Of a stretch of 64,000 nt of DNA, positions 46,568 through 53,270 are shown one piece after another. Location: the NCBI GenBank assembly GCA_965230215.1, contig CBDDKN010000002.1, positions 248,001-312,000 of the forward strand, in the 5' to 3' direction. Origin of the DNA: RFSX01 sp965230215. GTDB lineage: Bacteria > Bacteroidota > Bacteroidia > Chitinophagales > Saprospiraceae. Position numbers and translations under genes: made by a program. How positions within the stretch are numbered: position 1 is the first letter of the stretch; every line of letters begins with the position of its first letter. The notes under the pieces were generated by a model. That model saw only the letters and a program-made list of their open reading frames with translations. It was not told the origin of the DNA and made no database searches.

Positions 46568-49024
46568 ATGAGCAAACTTTCATGTACAATATTTCTGTGC
46601 CTGGCTTACAATTTTCTCTGTTCCCAAATATCGGGCACTGTAACAGATGGAAATGACACACCCCTACCCTATGTAAATGTATTTATCAAGAACTCAAGTA
46701 TTGGTACTACGACCAACTTCGATGGCAACTATTCACTTAAACTGGATAAGGGACAACATACTGTAGTCTTCCAATATGTGGGATACCGTACTGAAGAAGT
46801 AGAAGTGGAATTTAGTGGTGAGGAGCTTGTTAAGAACATAAAACTAAATGAAGCTTCATATGAAATGCCCGAAGTGGTTATTTCAGCAGAAGGCGAAGAT
46901 CCTGCTTATGCGATTATTCGAAAAGCTCAGGAGAAAAGAAAATTCCACTTAGCCCAAACCAGTGAATACGTATGTGACGCCTATGTAAGAGGTTTTAACA
47001 AAATATACACGGCACCGGAAAAAATAATGGGTATTGAAGTCGGAGATCTGGAAGGGACTTTGGATTCTACCCGACAAGGTGTTGTATATCTGTCGGAGTC
47101 AGTTTCCAAACTATATGTGTCCGGTTCTGATAGCAAGGAAGTCATGTTCTCCTCAAAGGTCAGTGGCAATGATCAGGGATACAGCTTCAATAGCGCACAG
47201 GAGATGGAGTTTGTGTTTTATAACAACACCATGGATTTAAATCGCAAAATCGTTTCTCCAATAGCATCCAATGCCATGAGCTTCTACAGGTATGAATTAA
47301 TGGGAGCACATTTGGATGAGAATGGTCAACTGGTAAACAAGATTAAGGTTATACCTAAAAATAAATTCACGCCCTGCTTCAATGGTTTCATTTATATCAA
47401 TGAAGATTTATGGAATATCAACAGCCTTGAACTGTATGTGACCAGCGATGCAACTCAGCTTGCGTTTATTGACTCCCTTTCGTTTACGCAGACTTATGTA
47501 CCACTTGCCAAAGATCAATGGATGTTGCTTTCCAATGTCATTCAATTCAGGATGAAAGCATTTGGCTTCGAGTTGGGTGGCAATTTCGCTTGTGTCTATT
47601 CCAATTATGATTTAAGTCCCGTTGATCAGAGTGTCTTTAACAGGGAAGTATATGTTGTTGAATCCGAAGCCAACACAAGGAATGAAATGTACTGGGACTC
47701 CATCAGACCTATTCCCTTGAGCATGGAAGAAAAGCTGGATTATAAACGAAAAGACAGCATTCGAATAGTTCGAGAGAGTCCTGAATATATGGATTCGATC
47801 GATAGGAAAAACAACAAATTCAAAGCCCTTAACACCATCACTTCTTATAATCATTCCAATTCTCAGAAAAGGACAGACTGGGGCTATAGCATGCCACTCA
47901 TGAATGTGGATGTGAATACCATACAAGGTTGGAATGGATCTTTGATTTTGAATTACGATAAAGACTATAATAAACAAGGTACACGAATCCTGAGGACCAA
48001 ACTTACAATGAACTATGGTCTGTCAGACAATCAATTCAGGCCACAGTTCTCTATGAGATATCGCGCTAACAGAACCAACAATCTGTCCTTTTCTCTTCAG
48101 GGTGGCCGAAGAATTAGTCAATTCAATAGTGTTGAACCCATTACACCAAGATTAAATGCGATCATGACAATGTTCTTCAGACGCAACTATCTGAAAGCAT
48201 ATGACAACTATTTTGGCAGGTTGGGATTCAGCAGAGAACTGGGACCTGTTTTCCGTCTCAGAACAAGCTTAACATATGAGGATAGATCATCACTGGAAAA
48301 CAGCTATGATGGCAGTCTCTTTTATAAGGACAGCAGGGAGTTTACATCCAACCTGAGATTAATTGAAGATCATCAAGCGCTGATCTTTAGATTATCTCTT
48401 CGCATAAGACCAGGAGAAAGGATAATTCGATATCCAGACCGCACCTTCAAGTCTGGCTCCGACTGGCCTACACTCTGGATTCATTACAAAAAAGGTATTT
48501 CTGATATTGCAGGAGCAGACTCCAATTTCGATTTATTGCATGCGACTTTGAGCAAGGTGTATACATTAGGATCCAAAGGTGATTTCAGCTTTTACTTACA
48601 TGGAGGTACTTTCCTGAAGCAACCCGAGTTCTTTGTTGACAATATTCATTTTCTGGGTAACCAGACCCATATCGCCTATACTGGCACCTACAATTATAGT
48701 TTCCTTATGCTGCCGTACTATGATCTGAGCACAAATGAAGATTTCCTGCAGTGGCACATCCAACATAGTTTTGATGGATACATTCTTGGTAAGATTCCAT
48801 TGATTAGGAGGTTGAACTGGCACCTTGTGAGTGGTCATAAATACCTGTTGCGCAATGGAGATGATTACATCGAATGGCATGTAGGTCTGGACAATATAGG
48901 ATACAAACTCTTCAGACTATTCCGTGTCGATGCTGTTTGGGCCAAGCGACTGTTTGCCGACGAGATCAACCAGACCAACGATTTTAACTTTGGTATAGTG
49001 GTAGGCCTCAAAGTGAAGATCTAA
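46568..49024 (+). CDS. DUF5686 outer-membrane protein with carboxypeptidase-regulatory-like domain
   Basis: This 818-residue protein has a signal peptide (about 1-20), then a CarboxypepD_reg-like beta-sandwich (about 20-105; ISGTVTDGNDTPLPYVNVFIKNSSIGTTT, DGNYSL). DUF5686 follows, starting at about 115 with the typical DPAYAIIRKAQEKRKFH. The C-terminal half (from about 440) alternates in the manner of outer-membrane beta strands and ends in FNFGIVVGLKVKI, a hydrophobic final strand. The N-terminal domain is the one shared with TonB-dependent receptors, but no plug domain is present. The role is unknown; surface display or transport is possible. It ends with a 4-base overlap with the convergent Lrp/AsnC gene. 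Confidence 0.85.
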   Translation: MSKLSCTIFLCLAYNFLCSQISGTVTDGNDTPLPYVNVFIKNSSIGTTTNFDGNYSLKLDKGQHTVVFQYVGYRTEEVEVEFSGEELVKNIKLNEASYEMPEVVISAEGEDPAYAIIRKAQEKRKFHLAQTSEYVCDAYVRGFNKIYTAPEKIMGIEVGDLEGTLDSTRQGVVYLSESVSKLYVSGSDSKEVMFSSKVSGNDQGYSFNSAQEMEFVFYNNTMDLNRKIVSPIASNAMSFYRYELMGAHLDENGQLVNKIKVIPKNKFTPCFNGFIYINEDLWNINSLELYVTSDATQLAFIDSLSFTQTYVPLAKDQWMLLSNVIQFRMKAFGFELGGNFACVYSNYDLSPVDQSVFNREVYVVESEANTRNEMYWDSIRPIPLSMEEKLDYKRKDSIRIVRESPEYMDSIDRKNNKFKALNTITSYNHSNSQKRTDWGYSMPLMNVDVNTIQGWNGSLILNYDKDYNKQGTRILRTKLTMNYGLSDNQFRPQFSMRYRANRTNNLSFSLQGGRRISQFNSVEPITPRLNAIMTMFFRRNYLKAYDNYFGRLGFSRELGPVFRLRTSLTYEDRSSLENSYDGSLFYKDSREFTSNLRLIEDHQALIFRLSLRIRPGERIIRYPDRTFKSGSDWPTLWIHYKKGISDIAGADSNFDLLHATLSKVYTLGSKGDFSFYLHGGTFLKQPEFFVDNIHFLGNQTHIAYTGTYNYSFLMLPYYDLSTNEDFLQWHIQHSFDGYILGKIPLIRRLNWHLVSGHKYLLRNGDDYIEWHVGLDNIGYKLFRLFRVDAVWAKRLFADEINQTNDFNFGIVVGLKVKI

Positions 49025-49503
49025 TACAGACTGCTCTCTTCTGGAATAGGAATGTTCCTTCTAAAAGCTGTTTCAAATGATATTGTGGTATTGGTACCTT
49101 CGACTCCCTTTATGGTATGGATCTTCTCATAGATTATATCCCTAAGGTGTCTGTTGTTAACAGCATATATTCTGACAAGCAAGGCATACCTTCCAGCAAT
49201 GTTTACACATTCAACGATTTCAGGTATATCACTCAATTGATCCTCCACATTGCGGTGATAATTTGAATTCTCCAACATAATCTGCGTATAAGCAGAAGTC
49301 TGATATCCCAACTTCCAAGGATCAAGATGAAAACTGGCGTTTTTTACAAGGCCTGATTCCCTTAATTTCTTTATACGCTGATGTATCAAAGTATTGGATA
49401 CACGGAGCTTCTTGGCCAATTGGATATATGGGATTCGAGCGTCTTCTGTCAATTCATTTATAATTCTCCTGTCAAAAGCGTCAAGTTGAATTTTCTCTTG
49501 CAT
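49021..49503 (-). CDS. Lrp/AsnC-family transcriptional regulator
   Basis: This 160-residue protein has an AsnC-type helix-turn-helix (about 5-65; LDAFDRRIINELTEDARIPYIQLAKKLRVSNTLIHQRIKKLRESGLV) and an RAM ligand-binding domain (about 70-150), with the GRYALLVRIYA strand in the place of the usual G-(Y/R)-D(Y/L). It should bind DNA as a dimer or octamer in response to an amino acid or related ligand. A TAAATTTG box lies at 49533-49540 on this strand. The convergent end overlaps DUF5686 by 4 bases. The target is not evident. Confidence 0.9.
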   Translation of the reverse strand: MQEKIQLDAFDRRIINELTEDARIPYIQLAKKLRVSNTLIHQRIKKLRESGLVKNASFHLDPWKLGYQTSAYTQIMLENSNYHRNVEDQLSDIPEIVECVNIAGRYALLVRIYAVNNRHLRDIIYEKIHTIKGVEGTNTTISFETAFRRNIPIPEESSLY

Positions 49504-49686
49504 CTCTAAATATTGTAATATTAATTATGACTCAAATTTAATCATTTTATTACTGTTTTGACTTTTTATAGGGATATATGATTTACAATTGAATCTTTTT
49601 ATTCTAATTTTAAGTTATAATTGAAAACAACCTGAATAGATGATAATTGATTGATTAATAATTTTTTTACTCAAAAGAAGAATGAG

Positions 49687-50247
49687 ATGAATGTAACAGC
49701 AGTACTAACGGTAACACTTATTTTGTTTTCGGTTATTGACATGATTGGCAATATCCCCATTATTATCAATATGAAAAAAGATGGTCTGAGGATCAATGCT
49801 CAGACGACAACACTGGTATCAGGTCTTATCATGATCAGTTTTCTCTTTTTTGGATCTGCAGTCTTGAGTCTATTTGGCATTGAGATTACTTCATTTGCAT
49901 TGGCAGGCTCTCTTGTCATGTTTTTCATAGGACTTGAAATGATTCTTGGTATCCGTTTCTTCAAAGAAGAAAGTACAGGCAACAAATCAGGAAGTATAGT
50001 ACCTATGGCATTCCCCCTTTTAGCAGGGGCAGGAACGTTAACGACCATCATTTCCCTTAAAGTGCAATACGACAGTTTGAGCATAATTGTCGGCATTGTG
50101 ATAAACGTTTTGATCATTTACATCGTTTTAAGATCAACTGATTGGATGGCCAAAAAAATATCTGAAGAAGTATCCAATACATTAAGAAAAGTATTCGGGA
50201 TTCTGTTGTTGGCTATTGCGATTCAGATCGTAAAGACAAACTTGTAA
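49687..50247 (+). CDS. MarC-family inner-membrane protein
   Basis: This 186-residue protein has six predicted membrane segments of the MarC/YchE/YhgN family: FSVIDMIGNIPIII in the first, a FALAGSLVMFFIGLEMILG segment, and MAFPLLAGAGTLTTIIS, the conserved P-L-x-G-P/A-G-T repeat half. The ATG at 49687 is preferred over a TTG at 49651, because the family begins close to the first helix. Function is unproven in general; it is not a proven antibiotic-resistance protein. It is followed by a strong terminator. Confidence 0.87.
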   Translation: MNVTAVLTVTLILFSVIDMIGNIPIIINMKKDGLRINAQTTTLVSGLIMISFLFFGSAVLSLFGIEITSFALAGSLVMFFIGLEMILGIRFFKEESTGNKSGSIVPMAFPLLAGAGTLTTIISLKVQYDSLSIIVGIVINVLIIYIVLRSTDWMAKKISEEVSNTLRKVFGILLLAIAIQIVKTNL

Positions 50248-50290
50248 GCCTTAGTTATTTTTTATAAAGTTGGTTAATAAATATTGTATA

Positions 50291-50316
50291 AAACCCGACC
50301 CAGTGTCGGGTTTTTT
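50291..50316 (+). terminator. Intrinsic terminator after MarC
   Basis: AAACCCGAC (50291-50299) pairs with GTCGGGTTT (50305-50313) around a 5-base loop and is followed by further T residues. The A run upstream would let it work in reverse as well. Confidence 0.9.
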
Positions 50317-50409
50317 TATGTTTTCACCCATCCTTCGCTGAGATGTATGTGCAATCGATTTTCAAATTCTCAATCGGATTGCTTATCTTTTGAATGAAAA
50401 CAAAACAAA

Positions 50410-50691
50410 ATGAACAACCAACGTGTGCTGAACATAGGCCTTATTGTCAGTTTGATCATCTTTTCCGTAGTTATCATTTTCACAATCATGTCCTGGGGCG
50501 CATATGCTGATTGCATGCTCGAAAGATGTAAGGGCGCTGATGCACTTCAGGAATGTAAACATTGTGCTGGGTACAATACCATCCATCAGAAATGGGCCAG
50601 CATACTTGGAAGTGGATTCACAGCCATCATTGCATTTCTACTGTCAACCCATCTCTATCAATTCTATTTGACCTCGAAAAATACGAAATAG
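50410..50691 (+). CDS. Small two-helix membrane protein with cysteine-rich loop
   Basis: This 93-residue protein has membrane helices at about 8-30 and 65-85. The loop between holds four cysteines in DCMLERCKGADALQECKHCAGY, arranged as two pairs (C-x4-C and C-x2-C), which could be a disulfide pair or a metal site. I do not recognise the family. It lies between the MarC terminator and the first operator of the two-component regulon and ends 1 base before that palindrome, so it is probably a separate transcript. Confidence 0.65.
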   Translation: MNNQRVLNIGLIVSLIIFSVVIIFTIMSWGAYADCMLERCKGADALQECKHCAGYNTIHQKWASILGSGFTAIIAFLLSTHLYQFYLTSKNTK

Positions 50692-50707
50692 TATAACAAA
50701 AGTTATA
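50692..50707. promoter_or_regulatory. Palindromic operator 1 (TATAAC-N4-GTTATA)
   Basis: TATAAC-AAAA-GTTATA is a perfect palindrome. It is identical, including the AAAA centre and the following T, to the site at 56996. Its centre is 30.5 bases before the TAGTTTTG box at 50730, where a -33 element would normally be. Half-sites and spacer resemble NarL/LuxR-type regulator sites. I infer binding by the response regulator at 56284. Confidence 0.6.
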
Positions 50708-50729
50708 TCCCAATGACAATCACCCTTGC

Positions 50730-50737
50730 TAGTTTTG
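50730..50737 (+). promoter_or_regulatory. -7 box of the barrel/CHAT/kinase operon
   Basis: TAGTTTTG matches TAnnTTTG and ends 10 bases before the ATG at 50748 (16 before an alternative ATG at 50754). No TTG lies 19-21 bases upstream; the palindrome sits there, as expected of an activator-dependent promoter. Confidence 0.55.
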
Positions 50738-50747
50738 AATTATCACC

Positions 50748-51812
50748 ATGGCTATGAAAACCATCTACAGGCATATAGAAATAAAGATGTTGATACTCTC
50801 AATGTTGACTTTTTCATCTGTAATGTGGGCACAGGATAACAATGTATTGGATACCAATACTTCTCCCGTTTTTATTTTGATGGGTATATCTCCCACAGAA
50901 ATTGCCAACCCTTCAGATCTTGGAGATTTCACAACATCTATTCAAAACGCAACTGGCAATTTCAACGCGTTGCCATCAAGCTATGCCGTAGAACTTTATC
51001 CGCATAAAATACTCAAAGCAGATTTCAGATACGATCTGAAGCAAGGCACCTATCTGCACAATGTTTATAAAAGAAGTTCTGTTTCCCTGGGCTACAATGC
51101 TGATAACATGGTGCCCTCTACAGGGCAAATGTATGCGCGCCTTGGATTCGGATTCAAAACCAGCTTAATCCACAGTGACCCTGGCAAAAAGCTTACTAAA
51201 AGAGATCTTAAAAAGATACAGGATAGTCAACATAGAGTCAATGCAGTAAGACCTGGAACCATAGCTGGTTTGGTCAATCAGACGATACTCACCAATCCAA
51301 ATGCAGCGCTGATTTTTAATACACTGGATATCGCTCCATATTTTAAGAGAACGGGGGGCTTTCTTGATCTTGCTCTTGCATTTGCATACGACTTTACCGG
51401 AGAGAATGCGGACCAGATGGATTACAGCCGTTTTGGAATCTGGCTAACCGGTGGGATTATTACAAAATCCAATGCCGATGAAGTTTCCATGGATGTCCTG
51501 GCTACAGCACGCTATGTCAATAATTTTGAAACCCAATATTTCATGGGAGATTCCTTATCCGGATCAAATGCGCAGATAGGCGGTAAAATCAATTTTAACG
51601 CATTGGAAGGAGACTTTCAACTTAGTGCGGAATATGTATTTCAACGAGGAGACACAGATACAAACAAATATCTATTCAATACAAGCTATGAAATAGATGA
51701 TAACATAAAACTCGGATTCACCATTGGTAAAGATTTTGACAACATGCGAACAAGGGAAGGCAACCTGATTTCCATTATCAATTTCATATCGAGTTTTGGA
51801 ACAAAAGATTAA
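50748..51812 (+). CDS. Predicted outer-membrane beta-barrel protein, family not recognised
   Basis: A 354-residue protein. A signal peptide (ending SSVMWAQ, about residue 27) is followed by amphipathic alternating strands separated by short turns (SVSLGYNADN, YARLGFGFKTSL, LDLALAFAYDF, FGIWLTGGIIT, DVLATARYVN, FQLSAEYVFQRG, YLFNTSYEI, KLGFTIGKDF). It ends in the hydrophobic-aromatic SIINFISSFGTKD. I read this as an 8-14-strand barrel. It opens DTNTSPVFILMGISPTEIANPSDLGDF, a phrase often seen at the start of Bacteroidota barrels of unknown function. It is the first gene of a four-gene set with a 21-base gap to the next. ATG 50748 or 50754 may be the start. Confidence 0.7.
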   Translation: MAMKTIYRHIEIKMLILSMLTFSSVMWAQDNNVLDTNTSPVFILMGISPTEIANPSDLGDFTTSIQNATGNFNALPSSYAVELYPHKILKADFRYDLKQGTYLHNVYKRSSVSLGYNADNMVPSTGQMYARLGFGFKTSLIHSDPGKKLTKRDLKKIQDSQHRVNAVRPGTIAGLVNQTILTNPNAALIFNTLDIAPYFKRTGGFLDLALAFAYDFTGENADQMDYSRFGIWLTGGIITKSNADEVSMDVLATARYVNNFETQYFMGDSLSGSNAQIGGKINFNALEGDFQLSAEYVFQRGDTDTNKYLFNTSYEIDDNIKLGFTIGKDFDNMRTREGNLISIINFISSFGTKD

Positions 51813-51833
51813 GTAACTTAAAACACTATAAAA

Positions 51834-52181
51834 ATGAGTAAAACAAAAGCAATTTCCGTTACATGGAAAGGACCTTCAAGTTCACCTGAACCTTCTGCAT
51901 GTTATTATTCTGACGATATTGATCTTATGTATCGACAAAGTACAGCGGACCCCAGGAAAGTAGGTTACTACGTTGGCGAAGAGGATGATCCAGCGACTGG
52001 CGAAGGAACTGATTTTATATATGTGGTATCACTTGATCAAGATAATAGGCCACTCTTAGGAATTGACTATTGGGTTGCACGGCCTTGTCCTCCATTCTGT
52101 GCAGGAGACGGTTCTCCAGCTGGTTCTCCTACTGATCCAATCGAAGAAAGTAATAGAACTACAATTCCTACATGTCCTTAA
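51834..52181 (+). CDS. 115-residue small protein next to the CHAT gene, unknown
   Basis: A short protein without signal peptide or membrane segment. The middle (YVGEEDDPATGEGTDFIYVVSLDQDNRPLLGIDYWVARP) looks like a small beta fold. The C-terminal part is Pro/Ser/Gly/Thr-rich with cysteines at PCPPFC and the final TCP. Its stop overlaps the CHAT gene by 10 bases, so the two are probably coupled. A short, non-enzymatic product tightly linked to a caspase-like protease could be its substrate, inhibitor or activator; nothing in the sequence decides this. I do not recognise the family. Confidence 0.65.
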   Translation: MSKTKAISVTWKGPSSSPEPSACYYSDDIDLMYRQSTADPRKVGYYVGEEDDPATGEGTDFIYVVSLDQDNRPLLGIDYWVARPCPPFCAGDGSPAGSPTDPIEESNRTTIPTCP

Positions 52182-53269
52182 TACAAAATAACAAAGAGTA
52201 CACACTTAAACTTAGAAGGAATTTCATCTCAGATGATAGTAAAAGTTCCTATAAAGTTGATTCGATAAATGGAAGGAAGATTGTTGGCGCTCTTCCTTCC
52301 AACTTTAAAAGTATAAGATCTTTATTTATTACTAACAATCATGAACTAGATTACTCTCCCAGTAATTTGGGCTCGTTCATAGATCATTCATTTTTAGAAG
52401 TAAAGGGTAGCAATGTACAATATAATGTACCTGTATCCGAAATAGATCTATCAGGAATAGAGCTAAAAATTACATTAGAAAAGGGAAGTTGCTTTTCTAA
52501 CTACTCGGCATTAGTTTATGGATTAGACAGAAAGTATAATCTTTCAGATTATTTAGAGGGTACTGTGTATAATTCAAATTTGCTAGAAAATAATTGCAAC
52601 ACAGAATTTTACGAATTTATAAGATTGATTCTCTATTTAATATCGAATGACCTAAACACTAATTTAGACATAACAACTGCGATAGATGAGTTTACAAAAA
52701 GCTATCCTAATTCTAAGCTTAATCATATATTGAATAATCAACACAAGAAAATTGATACGTCTAAAAAAATAATTAAACCAAATATCTTCATCATTAACTA
52801 CAATGAGGATAGCAGATACGATAACGACTATTGGAACTTCTTTCCGCAGCATTCAAATAAATGCGAAATATTAAGCAAATCAAAACCTAAGACTATAGCA
52901 GAAGAAAAAACTTACTATGATTATATTCATATATCTGGACATGGAGACATGGGTGGTTTCGAATATGAGTCTAGAATGATACCTCTTGATAAATTATTAT
53001 TGAGCAAAAATTTGAAAAACAACTTTGATATGATTTCAATACTATACTGCAATTATCAAAGATCACCAAAAACATCCTTTCCAAATATTTCGCACAGTAC
53101 TCATACTACAAACTTCTTTGATGATCATATCTCATTTTTATATAGTTACGGTTTCGTAAAATGTTATTCTATTACCAATGATCATGATTTATCAGACAAC
53201 CTAGGAAAAATATTTACTTTCAGTTTTAGCAAAGCTAACTACAGATCTTTGCAATTCTCATCTCATTAA
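52172..53269 (+). CDS. CHAT/caspase-like (clan CD) putative cysteine protease
   Basis: A 365-residue protein without signal peptide. Residues about 205-365 look like a clan CD CHAT/caspase fold: YDYIHISGHGDMGG supplies the histidine (His257) in the HG motif, and FDMISILYCNYQ supplies a cysteine (Cys293) at the end of the next hydrophobic strand, as in hxxHG...LxxC. The N-terminal 200 residues are not recognised; they include beta-rich (about 50-110) and helical (about 140-190) parts. Base composition differs from its neighbours: 29% G+C over 52201-52800 against about 38-43% in sampled lines of the flanking genes. It lies between the small protein and the sensor kinase with 10-base overlap and a 1-base gap. 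Confidence 0.65.
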   Translation: MSLIQNNKEYTLKLRRNFISDDSKSSYKVDSINGRKIVGALPSNFKSIRSLFITNNHELDYSPSNLGSFIDHSFLEVKGSNVQYNVPVSEIDLSGIELKITLEKGSCFSNYSALVYGLDRKYNLSDYLEGTVYNSNLLENNCNTEFYEFIRLILYLISNDLNTNLDITTAIDEFTKSYPNSKLNHILNNQHKKIDTSKKIIKPNIFIINYNEDSRYDNDYWNFFPQHSNKCEILSKSKPKTIAEEKTYYDYIHISGHGDMGGFEYESRMIPLDKLLLSKNLKNNFDMISILYCNYQRSPKTSFPNISHSTHTTNFFDDHISFLYSYGFVKCYSITNDHDLSDNLGKIFTFSFSKANYRSLQFSSH

Positions 53270-53270
53270 T

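Noticed and set aside
49533..49540. TAAATTTG as a firm promoter for the Lrp/AsnC gene
   Set aside because: The box fits, but no -33 TTG is present and AT-rich spacers produce such matches by chance; it is only mentioned in the gene entry.
49612..49620. AAGTTATAA upstream of MarC as an operator
   Set aside because: The left half-site TAAC is missing and there is no properly spaced -7 box.
50748..52181. A bacterial gasdermin beside the caspase-like gene
   Set aside because: The upstream genes are a signal-peptide-bearing barrel and a 115-residue soluble protein; neither has gasdermin length or pattern.
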